Origin: Pedobacter frigoris
Lineage (GTDB): Bacteria; Bacteroidota; Bacteroidia; Sphingobacteriales; Sphingobacteriaceae
NCBI RefSeq assembly: GCF_005116445.1
Contig: NZ_SWBQ01000004.1
Span: 480,858 to 544,857, forward strand
Length of the DNA stretch: 64,000 bases
Reading direction: 5' to 3'
Position 1 is the first letter of the stretch. Each line of letters begins with the position of its first letter. Made by a program: the position numbers and the translations under genes. This document shows, piece by piece, positions 16,962 to 26,724 of this stretch. The notes beneath the pieces are model-generated. The model was not told where the DNA came from. It was given only the letters and a program-made list of their open reading frames with translations, and did not search any database.

Positions 16962-17822
16962 ATGAAAAGATTATTATTAATTTCCTTGGTCTGTCTTGCT
17001 TTTCTAAGCACCAAGTCACAGACTCCAACACAAATTATCAACATTCCAGGGCCAAAGTATGTGTTTGTCGGAAGTTTGAATATGGGCAGTAACAATTCTG
17101 AAAATTCGCAGAAGTTGATTATTAAAATCCTTGGCGGAGGTTGGTTTGGGGATTCCAATGGAGAAACAAATTACTATATCTCTAATCGAGGGGGCTTACA
17201 GATTAGACAGGTAAGCTTTGGAGGATCTGCAAATATTTTAGTTCCATTAAAAGCATATCAGAATGGAACTAATATAGATTTCTTTATTGTGCCTGATGCT
17301 GCAAACTATACCTCGTTTGCTGTAAATGCTTTTTCATACGGTTTCACACTTACACCACATTACGTAGTGATTACCGAACAAACGGCTATTCCTCAAGGAA
17401 CCGACATTACCTCTTCAGCTATAGTTAACACCGTTACCACAACTGACGGCAGCGGGAATGTTGGGATTGGAACTGCCGACACTAAAGGTGATAAATTGGC
17501 CGTTAATGGGAAAATCAGGGCGCGGGAGATCAAAGTGGAGAATATCAATTGGCCGGATTATGTATTTCTTCCATCTTATAAGGTTCCGACACTTCAGGAA
17601 ATAGAAAAATATATTAAAGAAAAAGGTCATTTGCCGGGGATTCCTTCGGCTAGTGAGGTAAAAGCTAATGGGGTTGATCTGGGGGATATGAATGCAAAGT
17701 TGCTTCAGAAGATTGAGGAACTGACGCTGCATTTGATTGAAAAGAACAAACAAATAGAAATTATTAATGAGCGCAACAAGGATTATGAAAAACGATTGGA
17801 AAAGCTTGAAAATAAAAAATAG
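16962..17822 (+). CDS. Secreted fibre-like protein, array copy 6
   Basis: A 286-residue paralog. ATG 16962 gives a clean signal peptide, MKRLLLISLVCLAFLSTKSQ; the longer reading from 16899 overlaps copy 5 and is rejected. The N-terminal domain (about residues 25-165) contains a Gly/Asn-rich stretch (LGGGWFGDSNGETNYYISNRG) of the kind seen in tail-fibre heads. One fibre repeat (NVGIGTADTKGDKL) precedes the shared module at 197-259, with the REIKVENINW linker. A charged coil closes the protein. Confidence 0.8.
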   Translation: MKRLLLISLVCLAFLSTKSQTPTQIINIPGPKYVFVGSLNMGSNNSENSQKLIIKILGGGWFGDSNGETNYYISNRGGLQIRQVSFGGSANILVPLKAYQNGTNIDFFIVPDAANYTSFAVNAFSYGFTLTPHYVVITEQTAIPQGTDITSSAIVNTVTTTDGSGNVGIGTADTKGDKLAVNGKIRAREIKVENINWPDYVFLPSYKVPTLQEIEKYIKEKGHLPGIPSASEVKANGVDLGDMNAKLLQKIEELTLHLIEKNKQIEIINERNKDYEKRLEKLENKK

Positions 17823-17826
17823 ACTA

Positions 17827-18888
17827 ATGAAATTGACATTCAAAATAATTGTTTTTGTGGTGGCAATGCAAGTTTCCGCTATAGAGAGCTACGCTCAAAA
17901 CTTATTGAATCTAGAAGGTTGGACTGTAGGACAAGGGGCTCCAACCGGTTTTATACTATCGGGTTCGACTACAGAAAATTTTAGGGAATGGGGAGAAAGC
18001 CCACAAGGCAAACGTGCGATAATATGGCGGGCGAAACCTGATGGCGGAAATGACGCTGATGGGGGATGGAACACTGCACCTTTTCCTATTGTGCATTCTA
18101 ATATGTACAGGTTTAGTGTTTGGTTGAAAAAGACAAACTCTAATAATGGGACATCGTATCTCGGATGTGATAACGTTTTGAACCTGGATAATACCGCAAA
18201 TGATAACCCTTACTTTTGGTATGGCGACTTACCGGAACTTAATAAATGGTATTTACTTGTAGGATATGTGCACGGCAGTGGCGATAATTCCTCTGTTAGC
18301 TATGGTGGTATATATGATGGAGTTACAGGAATTAAAGCAGTCGATATTACTGATTTTAAGTTCCCTGTAGGTGCTACAGAATCAGTTCACCGGTCATATT
18401 TGTATTATGATCCGATCGTAAATGATGAGCAGTTTTTCTATGCCCCCCGTGTAGATTTAGTGAATGGTAATGAGCCTACAATAACATCCTTATTAGGAAT
18501 ACAGAGCTTAGCTTCTGCAGCTAATTTATCTTATTTTCTAGGGAAAGTAGGTATAAAAACGCCGAATCCGGGTAATTACGACTTAGCGGTTAATGGAAAA
18601 ATTAGGTCTCAGGAAATCAAAGTGGAGACTGCTAATTGGCCGGATTATGTATTTCTGCCAGCTTATAAGGTTCCGACACTTCAGGAAACAGAAAAACATA
18701 TCAAAGAAAAAGGTCATTTGCCAGGGATTCCTTCGGCGAGTGACGTGAAAGCTAATGGGATTGATTTGGGTGACATGAATGCGAAGCTGCTTCAGAAGAT
18801 TGAGGAGTTGACGCTTATCATTATTGATCAAAATAAGCGGCTGGAAAATTTAGAGAATAAATCAAATTTAAATGCTGGAAAAAAATGA
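17827..18888 (+). CDS. Secreted fibre-like protein with lectin-like domain, array copy 7
   Basis: A 353-residue paralog, start ATG 17827, signal peptide ending in ESYAQ. Residues 25-225 look like a jelly-roll carbohydrate-binding domain as found on phage fibres: RFSVWLKKTNS, then TSYLGCDNVLNLDNTAN, then a PYFWYGDLPELNKW segment. The usual fibre repeat is reduced to KVGIKTPNPGNYDLAVNG. The shared module is at 271-333, but its last turn reads LTLIIID instead of LTLHLIE. A longer reading from 17767 would overlap copy 6 and is rejected. The stop overlaps the next ATG (ATGA). Confidence 0.8.
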   Translation: MKLTFKIIVFVVAMQVSAIESYAQNLLNLEGWTVGQGAPTGFILSGSTTENFREWGESPQGKRAIIWRAKPDGGNDADGGWNTAPFPIVHSNMYRFSVWLKKTNSNNGTSYLGCDNVLNLDNTANDNPYFWYGDLPELNKWYLLVGYVHGSGDNSSVSYGGIYDGVTGIKAVDITDFKFPVGATESVHRSYLYYDPIVNDEQFFYAPRVDLVNGNEPTITSLLGIQSLASAANLSYFLGKVGIKTPNPGNYDLAVNGKIRSQEIKVETANWPDYVFLPAYKVPTLQETEKHIKEKGHLPGIPSASDVKANGIDLGDMNAKLLQKIEELTLIIIDQNKRLENLENKSNLNAGKK

Positions 18889-19949
18889 TACATCGAAATA
18901 TGCTTACTAAAGCATTCAAAACTTGTTGCGCATTATTAGTGGGGTTACTTATTCAGACCAATTGCTATGGACAGGCAAGCGAATTGAGTGTCCATGATAC
19001 TAGAACTGTGAATGATTTGCCTAGCGCCTTTCAATACAAGGTCCGGTTCGATTTTAAAGATAGAGTTGTTATTGGTGTGCCAGGAACTGGTGCGTATTCA
19101 GGTATGATGACGATAGCACCTTGGGGAGACGCTTCGGGAGGTAAAAATCACCAGCTTAACTTCAATGATGGGGGCATATTTTACAGGACTGGGGCACATA
19201 ATGTCAGTTCCTGGGAGGCATGGAGGAAATTGCTGGTAGAGGATGTGAATGGAAATGTGGGGATTGGCACTCTTAGTCCTCAGAACAGGCTCCAGATTGT
19301 AGGTGGACACAGCAATACGAATATGAACTTTCACTATGAAAATCCGATGCCAGAAAGAAATGCAGATCTGACATTGTGGGCAAGTGAGCCAGGATTGACA
19401 TATACGGGCGTAGGAATTGGAAATAATGTATATAACAGTGTTGAACCGGTCGCTGGTATTCAACGAATAAGTACAGTAAAAGGCGGCTCTTACATGAGAT
19501 TACTTGAGCAGGAAATCAGATTTAATGTAGTGAAGCTAGATGGAACTGATATTACGTCAATGGCGGTCGATGCTTCTGGAAATGTTGGAGTTGGTACGGC
19601 TGACACAAAGGGTTATAAACTCGCTGTGGCTGGTAATATGGTTGCGGAGTCAGTGAAAGTAAAGCTCCAGGGCGCCTGGCCGGATTATGTGTTTACGTCA
19701 GCTTATAAGGTTCCGACGCTTCAAGATACAGAAAAGCATATCAAAGAAAAAGGTCATTTGCCGGGGATTCCTTCGGCAAGTGAGGTAAAAGCCAATGGCG
19801 TAGATCTGGGAGATATGAATGCAAAATTGCTTCAGAAGATTGAGGAGCTGACGCTACATTTGATAAGGCAGGAGAAGGAAATAGGTGCATTGAAGGAATT
19901 GGTGAAGGGTGAGAAGATCAGTAAATCCAAAGAAAATATAATTAAATAG
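18885..19949 (+). CDS. Secreted fibre-like protein, array copy 8
   Basis: A 354-residue paralog. The ATG at 18885 overlaps the previous stop; an internal ATG at 18900 is also possible, and both give a signal peptide ending near NCYGQ. The N-terminal domain (about 31-125) has the pattern of fibre caps in which a PWGD...SGG...QLNF segment is followed by SSWEAWRKL, as in knob-type domains. Fibre repeats NVGIGTLSPQNRL and NVGVGTADTKGYKL follow. The shared module is at 265-327 with the AESVKVKLQGA linker. It is the last fibre gene before the RHS pair, 13 bases away. Confidence 0.8.
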   Translation: MIHRNMLTKAFKTCCALLVGLLIQTNCYGQASELSVHDTRTVNDLPSAFQYKVRFDFKDRVVIGVPGTGAYSGMMTIAPWGDASGGKNHQLNFNDGGIFYRTGAHNVSSWEAWRKLLVEDVNGNVGIGTLSPQNRLQIVGGHSNTNMNFHYENPMPERNADLTLWASEPGLTYTGVGIGNNVYNSVEPVAGIQRISTVKGGSYMRLLEQEIRFNVVKLDGTDITSMAVDASGNVGVGTADTKGYKLAVAGNMVAESVKVKLQGAWPDYVFTSAYKVPTLQDTEKHIKEKGHLPGIPSASEVKANGVDLGDMNAKLLQKIEELTLHLIRQEKEIGALKELVKGEKISKSKENIIK

Positions 19950-19962
19950 CTAAAAAATAAAC

Positions 19963-22900
19963 ATGAAAAATTTATATACAAGAATTCTATCTCTTAGCTT
20001 TTTCCTAGTGTTAAACTCGGCAGCTTTTGCCCAGGATAATGCTTACATAAAGAACAAAATCAAATTGCCGCCATCTCCAAATGCAGCGGCACTTGGGAAA
20101 TATGGAGAGGTGCCGGTAAGTAAGTTTACTGGTATGGCAAATATCGGTGTACCGTTGTTCGAAGTAAAGTCTGGTAGCATTACAGTTCCTATCAATTTGA
20201 GTTATCATAATTCAGGTTTTAAGGTGGATGAAAGGGCATCATGGACAGGTGCTGGCTGGACAATAAACGCCGGAGGGGTAATTACCAGAGCTGTGCAGGG
20301 ACAGCCTGATGAAGCATCATTTGGTTATAATAATGTAATGGGCGTTGGTGGTACAATTAACCCTCCAGATCCTATCCTTGATAATGCTGGTTTTAGTGCT
20401 GTTCGACCAAACCTTACAACATATCAGAAAACTGAACTGGCAACCGGTCATTGGGATGGTTTACCGGATATCTACTATTTTAATTTCATGGGCAGATCTG
20501 GGAAATTGTTGATCACATCCAGAGGTATTCAGGCAGTTCCGTACCAGTCGCTAAAGATAGAGAGATCAAGTGATAACTGGGTGATTACTGATGAAGGTGG
20601 AGTTAAGTATGTTTTTGGTGCTTCAGAAGATAGATACGGAATTGAGACCACTGAATACGATGATACAAATGGTGCACCAGGGGTTCCAATCCCACCAGTT
20701 ACTAAGACCGCATGGTATCTGGTCGACGTAATAGCTCCTGATGGTGATGTAGTTAAATTTGAATACGTAACAGAAGGAACAAGTATCCTCGGTCAGGATT
20801 CTCAGACTAGGTATTACTTCGCTGGTGGTCCTACAGGTGATTTTCCTTCTTTGGAAAGGGCAGCATGTGAAACGATGACAAGTCCAGTTGATAACTATGC
20901 CACTTATTTGTATATCAATGGAAAACGACTGTCTAAGATAAAGTTTCAGGATGGAGAGGTTAACTTTATAGCAGAAACTACACGGGCAGACCTTTTCTCA
21001 GGAGGAGAGGCAAAGAGATTGGACCAGGTTGTATTAAAGAATTCCAATAGTGAAGTCATTAAAAAGTTCAATTTTGATTACAGTTACCTGGGGCCATCTA
21101 ATTTTAACACGAGTTCTGAAATTTTTAACCGGCTCATGCTGAGTTCAGTAACAGAAGTGGCCGCTGACGGAACTCTGAACAAGCCTTATCAGTTCATTTA
21201 TAATACAGCTTCAATTCCCTCATCCAAGACCTATAGCATAGATCACTGGGGGTATTACAATGGGGCAGCTAATGGGTCTAATCTGGTGCCGTGGAAATTG
21301 GGGACGGCATACGATCAATATTTTCAAACCTCTCTTTCCAGCAGGGAGCCGGATTCCTTATATGCCGCTATTGGTATGCTAACTAAAATGATCTATCCTA
21401 CAGGCGGATCATCTGAATTCAAATATGAGGTACATGATTATAGCAGCATCAATGCTAATGCTCTTCCCCTGGAATATAAAAGTTCGCCGGGTTATGCTAC
21501 GGCAAACGTAAGCAATCCAAGTAACGGTGCTAACGTTGTTAAAGAACAAACTACTCCTTTTACACTTCAGACGGCACAAAAGGTATTAATCAATTACAGG
21601 ATCCAACGTAGTGCTTTCACTGCCTTGGGCGATTATTATGTGTCGCTCTATAAAGTTGGGCAGTCAACACCAATCTTTACCTACAATGGAGAAAATACAA
21701 ATCAGCAACAGATTTATCTGGATTTAGTAGCTGGAAACTATACAATTATAGCTCATATAGAAGATAAGGGTTACACTGCTAGCATCAATGCAAATTACAT
21801 TATCTATGATTTTAATGTAATTATTAAGAACAAGAAAGCTAGTGGTTTTAGGATCAAACAGATTATTAATGACCAGATAAATGATAATCTGGTGAAAGAA
21901 ACGATCAATTATGTTTACAGGCTTGAAGGAGACGCAGGAGTATCAAGCGGAATACTTAATGCAAGTCCTAGCTATGAATATGAGACTAAAAAGGTAGGTA
22001 CTTACATTGTGATGGGGCCAACACAGAATAATGTTCATGAATGCGAATGTAGAATGATCGCCAGAACTTCAAACAGCATAGCACCACTTGGAGCCTCTGA
22101 TGGGGGGATAGTTACTTACAGCGAAGTTAAGGTGTTTAAGAACAATGGGGATAATGGTAGTACCAGAAGCTGGTTTACATCTGCTTATGATGCTCCGGAT
22201 GAAATATTCAATCTTCCTCCGTTTCCACCGACACGCAGCAATTCTTTTAAAAGAGGTTTACTGAAGAAAGAAATTCAGTATGACAAAGACAATAGAAAGA
22301 TTCAGAAAATTGTGAACGAATACGAATACAATAGCTCTCTGTCTTCTCCAAATTTGTATGGAAGCGGTACTTTGGCAGTAAGCTATGACTTGCATTATAC
22401 ACTTATGACCAGCCCCCCATCTTCTTTTTTAAGTGTTTTGTACGCCAATCGAAGTGAATGGCAATATTTAAAGAAAACAACAAAAATAGATTATACCTAT
22501 AATTCAGTAGGGACACCGGATTCGGTAAGCAATATAACGGATTATATCTACAATAACCCTTTGCATGCGCAATTGACCGGTACGATCACAACTAATAGTA
22601 AAGGACAGTCTATATCGTCTGTAAACCGGTATCCTCACGAAATGGTTGCTTTAGGCAAGACAGTTCCTTACCAGGAAATGATAAACAGACACATGTTTTC
22701 TCCTGTTGTAGAACAGGAGCAGCTTGTGAATTCTGTAAGGCAGACAAAACAGATGACGACTTATAAAATGGGCTGGTCTCCCGCCATTACTTTAATACTT
22801 CCGGATTCTGTAAATACGCAGTTTAAAAATGAAACTCCTGAAGCCAGACTGCGCTATCTGCAATATGATGATAAAGGTAATCCCTTAAGTCTTATGCAGG

Positions 22901-23271
22901 AAAAAGGAACTAAGATCTGCTATGTATGGGGTTATGGAAAATCTGTTCCTATTGCTGAGATCAGTAATGCAGATTACGCGACTGTTGAAACCGCTTTAGG
23001 TGGCAGTTCTGCTGTAAGTACTTTCGGGAATATACTTCAACCTACAAATTCGCAGGTAGCAACTTTCCTGGCTCCCTTAAGAACAGCTATTTCTTTGAAA
23101 GATGCATCTGTAAATACGATAACTTATGCTCCACTGATTGGGACAACCAGCCAGACGGATGCAAAAGGCATGACTACTTACTATGAATATGATTCGTTCC
23201 AGCGGTTGAAATATATTAAAGATCAGGACGGTCACATCATCAAAAGTTACGATTATCATTATAAACCATAA
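19963..23271 (+). CDS. Secreted RHS-type protein, first half of a split pair
   Basis: A 1102-residue protein with signal peptide ending in AAFAQ. The N-terminal 250 residues (PPSPNAAALGKYGEVPVSKF, then LSYHNSGFKVDERASWTGAGW) are the typical start of Bacteroidota RHS/SpvB-like shells. The middle has scattered YD-type repeats, and the C-terminus ends with a clean YD repeat (MTTYYEYDSFQRLKYIKDQDG). RHS repeats build a hollow beta-cocoon that can enclose a toxin. This gene has no toxin tip; it should combine with the protein encoded 12 bases downstream. The split into two secreted halves is usual for this group. Confidence 0.85.
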   Translation: MKNLYTRILSLSFFLVLNSAAFAQDNAYIKNKIKLPPSPNAAALGKYGEVPVSKFTGMANIGVPLFEVKSGSITVPINLSYHNSGFKVDERASWTGAGWTINAGGVITRAVQGQPDEASFGYNNVMGVGGTINPPDPILDNAGFSAVRPNLTTYQKTELATGHWDGLPDIYYFNFMGRSGKLLITSRGIQAVPYQSLKIERSSDNWVITDEGGVKYVFGASEDRYGIETTEYDDTNGAPGVPIPPVTKTAWYLVDVIAPDGDVVKFEYVTEGTSILGQDSQTRYYFAGGPTGDFPSLERAACETMTSPVDNYATYLYINGKRLSKIKFQDGEVNFIAETTRADLFSGGEAKRLDQVVLKNSNSEVIKKFNFDYSYLGPSNFNTSSEIFNRLMLSSVTEVAADGTLNKPYQFIYNTASIPSSKTYSIDHWGYYNGAANGSNLVPWKLGTAYDQYFQTSLSSREPDSLYAAIGMLTKMIYPTGGSSEFKYEVHDYSSINANALPLEYKSSPGYATANVSNPSNGANVVKEQTTPFTLQTAQKVLINYRIQRSAFTALGDYYVSLYKVGQSTPIFTYNGENTNQQQIYLDLVAGNYTIIAHIEDKGYTASINANYIIYDFNVIIKNKKASGFRIKQIINDQINDNLVKETINYVYRLEGDAGVSSGILNASPSYEYETKKVGTYIVMGPTQNNVHECECRMIARTSNSIAPLGASDGGIVTYSEVKVFKNNGDNGSTRSWFTSAYDAPDEIFNLPPFPPTRSNSFKRGLLKKEIQYDKDNRKIQKIVNEYEYNSSLSSPNLYGSGTLAVSYDLHYTLMTSPPSSFLSVLYANRSEWQYLKKTTKIDYTYNSVGTPDSVSNITDYIYNNPLHAQLTGTITTNSKGQSISSVNRYPHEMVALGKTVPYQEMINRHMFSPVVEQEQLVNSVRQTKQMTTYKMGWSPAITLILPDSVNTQFKNETPEARLRYLQYDDKGNPLSLMQEKGTKICYVWGYGKSVPIAEISNADYATVETALGGSSAVSTFGNILQPTNSQVATFLAPLRTAISLKDASVNTITYAPLIGTTSQTDAKGMTTYYEYDSFQRLKYIKDQDGHIIKSYDYHYKP

Positions 23272-23283
23272 ACGCTCTTAAAC

Positions 23284-26200
23284 ATGAAAAAGCAATTTAA
23301 CAAAGCGCTGAGAAGAGGCGTATATATGACCGCTGCTTTATTAGCAGTGTTTGGTATGGGGCGTGTAAGCGCCCAGCACATTACATTAAATACCTATAGT
23401 GGACAGACAGAGATCAAAGCCAGTGGCAGTGTAACTTTGGCTGATGGTTTTTATATACCTGCGGGTAATACCGTAAGGATTTTTACAGGAGGGAGTTTCC
23501 AGGATTGTACACCGTTGGCATGGACACCGAGTATGAATCAGAATTACATTCGTTCAAGGGTATTTAAAGTAGCGGGAGTAAACAGCACGAATATTGATAA
23601 TGTAAGAAGCGTCTGCGAGGTAAACCAGACGGTTCAATATTTAGATGGTTTGGGAAGGCCATTGCAGACAGTAACAGTGCAGGGTAGCCCGACATTCCGG
23701 GATGTGGTACAGCCTGTGGAATACGACGCTTTTGGCAGAGAAGTAAAAAAGCACCTTCCTTATACTGCTGCTTTAGGTAGCAGCAACGGTAGTTATAAAA
23801 GTACGGCGCTTGCAGACCAGGTCGCTTTTTATAACAACCCGGTGGCTTATTCCGCTCCCGGGGTAAGTGCCATTGCTAATTCTGCTTTTGCAGAAACCAG
23901 GTTTGAGGCTTCGCCATTGAACAGGGTATTGGAACAAGGTGCACCAGGGGCGTCCTGGCAGCTCAGTGCGGGGCATACACAGAAAATGGAGTATGGAACG
24001 AACAATCTTTTAACCGGATATGCTACGACGGGGTTTGCAGTGAGGTTATATAAGGCTGATGAAGTAACAACATCCGGACAGGAATATAAAAGAACGCTGT
24101 CAGGAACTGGTTATTATGCGGCTAATGAGCTTTACCTGACCATAACGAAAGATGAGAATTGGGTCAGTGGTGATGGCAAAGCAGGTACTACGGAAGAGTA
24201 TAAGGATAAAGATGATCGTGTAGTACTGAAAAGAACATTCAATAGGAAGCCGGATAACAATATAGAGACTTTGAGTACTTACTATGTTTATGATGACCTG
24301 GGAAACCTAAGCTTTGTGCTGCCTCCGGGCGCTGATCCTGATGCAGCTTCTATACCTACCCAGACGGTGCTGGATAATTTTTGCTATCAGTACAGGTACG
24401 ATGGCAGGAAGCGTTTGATTGAGAAGAAGCTTCCCGGTAAAGGTTGGGAGTATATGGTTTATAATAAGCTTGACCAAGTGGTATTCAATCAGGATACTAA
24501 GCAGAAGAATGCCGGCAAATGGATTTTTACCAAATATGATACATTTGGTAGGGTAGTGATTACAGGTCTTTATGGTGATGCCTCAGAGAGACCAACATTA
24601 CAGGCCACTGTGAATACCCATGCAGATAACGGCTTGCCGTTGTGGGAAACAAGAACAAGTAATGGTGTAACGGATTATACCAATGTTGCTTTGCCAAAGA
24701 CCAATGTTGATTTTTACTATACCATGAATTATTATGATGATTATAATTTCATGGGTATGCAGTCTGTACTGCCTGCGCAAAATACTGCAAGTACTAAGAC
24801 GAAAGGATTGTTGACTGGCACCAGGGTTTATCAGACTGATGGGGGTTTGTCAAGCTGGACGCTGAATTATTATGATGATGAAGGACGGTTACAGGAGTCT
24901 GTAGCTGAGAATCACCTGAGTGGTACCGATAGGGTAGTTAATACCTATAACTTTGCGGATGAGCTGATCTCCAGTACCAGGACACATGTTGTAGGTGGAG
25001 CAACTACAACTATTGCCAGTCGTTATGAATATGATCATATGGGAAGGAAGAAGGCTACGTTTGAGTCCATTAATGGGCAGTCAGAGGTTGTTTTGAGCAA
25101 GATGGATTACAATGAAGTTGGGCAGTTGCTGAAAAAATCATTACATAGTACTGATGGGGCAACCTTCCTTCAACATACAGATTACGCGTATAATGAGCGT
25201 GGCTGGTTAGGAACCAGCATTTCTGACCAGTTCAGTGTGAAGCTGAAATACGATAATGGAACGTCGCCGCAGTACAATGGCAATATTGCTAACCAGGAAT
25301 GGGGTACAGGATCGAGTTTTCCGAATGTGTTTACTTATGGTTATGATAAGCTGAACAGGCTGGCAACTGGTACCAGTACGGGTATTACCATGTCAGAGGT
25401 ATTGACCTATGATGTCATGGGAAATATTAAGACATTGAGCAGGGATGGCGGTGCAGTGGGATTGTATAACTATACAGGTAACCAGCTTCAGAACATTGCA
25501 GGCGGGCCACTTGCTACAGGCAGTTATTTGTATGATGAGAATGGAAGCGTGACTTTTGATGGCCGCAATGGCGTGACGCTGAGTTATAACCATTTGAGTT
25601 TACCTATAGCCGTAACAAAATCAGGTTTGAGCATGACCTACACTTATGATGCGACGGGTAAGAAGCTAAGGAAAGTGAGTAGTTCGGAAGCTACTTCAGA
25701 TTACGTGGACGGAATCCAGTATACTGGTGGTGCGATCGAGTTTATCATGACTGAGGAAGGTAAGGCCAGGAATAATAGCGGGGTTTATAGTTATGAATAT
25801 AACCTGGCGGATCATTTGGGTAATGTGAGGTATACGTTTAATAAACACCCTGTCACAGGGAGTATTCAAGCTCTTCAAATAGATAACTATTATGCTTTTG
25901 GGATGCAGAAGGTTGCAAGTGCCGGGGTGAATAAGTATCTTTATAATGGCAAGGAGTTGCAAACAGAGCTGGGACAGCTTGATTATGGGGCAAGGTTCTA
26001 TGACCCGGTGATTGGGCGTTTCAACGTTGTTGATGCTTTAAGTGATGACGAAGAGCAGATCGATAAATCTCCATATGCCTACACTTGGAATAATCCCATA
26101 AATCTGATTGATCCGGATGGAAACTGCCCCGACCACCCGTGTGACGGAAGTTGCGGTATGTCAATGTCAAATGAACTAGGATTTATCGGTGCGGATATCT

Positions 26201-26724
26201 CGGAAGGATTTAAAAAACTACCTGGACTTTATTTGAGTTTTACGGATGTTAACGATGCAACCGTACTAGCTACTACTTTAACGAGAGGTTCAAAAGCAAT
26301 AAATATAGATGGTTCAAGAGCAACAGCAGTAGATAAGACGGCCGCAGGCTTAGGGATTTTACTCCCTGTTATTTCTGGAAGCACCGCAAAGAAATTACTT
26401 AAGTATGTTGGTGAGAAAGTAGCCGATGTGGTTACACATGTGGGACAAAAGCTAGATGTTAAAACAGGTCAAAAACTAGGCCCTAGTGGTAAACCTATGG
26501 TACATACTGTACATCATTCTTCGCAAAAACAAGCAAAAGACGCTGCAAGGCAGGGTGGAAAGGGAACGCCAGTAAAGCATACTAAAGATAACAAAGGCGG
26601 ATCGCATTATCACCATGGCACTGGCGTTAAGGGAAAAGGCAAGGGTACAAAGGATTATGGGACTAAGGCCGGAAAAAAAAGTGACAACGTTCATCATGAA
26701 TATCCAAGTAAAAAGAAAAAATAA
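23284..26724 (+). CDS. RHS protein with DUF6443-like start, RHS core and candidate toxin tip
   Basis: A 1146-residue secreted protein (signal peptide ending in VSAQ). Order: an N-terminal segment with YLDGLGRPLQTV (DUF6443 type), many YD repeats (about residues 200-870), the RHS-associated core with YNGKELQTELG and LDYGARFYDPVIGRF (about 887-913) ending in NLIDPDG (about 947), then a tip of about 200 residues. The tip has a hydrophobic stretch followed by a His/Lys/Gly-rich end with HSSQKQAKDAARQGG, GGSHYHHG and NVHHEYP. Such exchangeable tips after PDG are polymorphic toxins; the His-rich end suggests a nuclease, but the family is not recognised. The stop overlaps the candidate immunity gene. 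Confidence 0.85.
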   Translation: MKKQFNKALRRGVYMTAALLAVFGMGRVSAQHITLNTYSGQTEIKASGSVTLADGFYIPAGNTVRIFTGGSFQDCTPLAWTPSMNQNYIRSRVFKVAGVNSTNIDNVRSVCEVNQTVQYLDGLGRPLQTVTVQGSPTFRDVVQPVEYDAFGREVKKHLPYTAALGSSNGSYKSTALADQVAFYNNPVAYSAPGVSAIANSAFAETRFEASPLNRVLEQGAPGASWQLSAGHTQKMEYGTNNLLTGYATTGFAVRLYKADEVTTSGQEYKRTLSGTGYYAANELYLTITKDENWVSGDGKAGTTEEYKDKDDRVVLKRTFNRKPDNNIETLSTYYVYDDLGNLSFVLPPGADPDAASIPTQTVLDNFCYQYRYDGRKRLIEKKLPGKGWEYMVYNKLDQVVFNQDTKQKNAGKWIFTKYDTFGRVVITGLYGDASERPTLQATVNTHADNGLPLWETRTSNGVTDYTNVALPKTNVDFYYTMNYYDDYNFMGMQSVLPAQNTASTKTKGLLTGTRVYQTDGGLSSWTLNYYDDEGRLQESVAENHLSGTDRVVNTYNFADELISSTRTHVVGGATTTIASRYEYDHMGRKKATFESINGQSEVVLSKMDYNEVGQLLKKSLHSTDGATFLQHTDYAYNERGWLGTSISDQFSVKLKYDNGTSPQYNGNIANQEWGTGSSFPNVFTYGYDKLNRLATGTSTGITMSEVLTYDVMGNIKTLSRDGGAVGLYNYTGNQLQNIAGGPLATGSYLYDENGSVTFDGRNGVTLSYNHLSLPIAVTKSGLSMTYTYDATGKKLRKVSSSEATSDYVDGIQYTGGAIEFIMTEEGKARNNSGVYSYEYNLADHLGNVRYTFNKHPVTGSIQALQIDNYYAFGMQKVASAGVNKYLYNGKELQTELGQLDYGARFYDPVIGRFNVVDALSDDEEQIDKSPYAYTWNNPINLIDPDGNCPDHPCDGSCGMSMSNELGFIGADISEGFKKLPGLYLSFTDVNDATVLATTLTRGSKAINIDGSRATAVDKTAAGLGILLPVISGSTAKKLLKYVGEKVADVVTHVGQKLDVKTGQKLGPSGKPMVHTVHHSSQKQAKDAARQGGKGTPVKHTKDNKGGSHYHHGTGVKGKGKGTKDYGTKAGKKSDNVHHEYPSKKKK

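Larger units (their letters stand above)
12868..19865 (+). repeat. Eight in-frame copies of a conserved 189-bp 3' module
   Basis: The module runs from the Trp codon of WPDYVF to the Ile codon of LHLI. Copies: 12868-13056, 13826-14014, 14797-14985, 15794-15982, 16664-16852, 17550-17738, 18637-18825 (its end differs) and 19677-19865. DNA identity is very high, far above that of the gene 5' parts: long stretches around GGTCATTTGCC and GGGATTCCTTCGGC are the same in almost every copy. The segment just before the module comes in two forms, AESVKVKLQGA (copies 2, 3, 8) and an R-x-x-EIKVE form (copies 1, 4-7). This pattern suggests duplication plus gene conversion. Confidence 0.92.

Noticed and set aside
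13769..18831. Repeated similar antisense readings of 60-90 residues in the fibre array
   Set aside because: They lie opposite the conserved 189-bp module and are similar only because that DNA is conserved; none has a start context or family match.
12868..19865. Regular repeats as a CRISPR-like or satellite array
   Set aside because: The repeats are long, in frame, each at the 3' end of a gene with its own signal peptide, and spaced by whole genes of different length.
12343..19949. Peptidase S74 intramolecular chaperone at the C-termini
   Set aside because: Fibre-like proteins often end so, but the Ser-Asp-x-x-x-Lys region of S74 was not found; the WPDYVF...LPGIPSA module is different.
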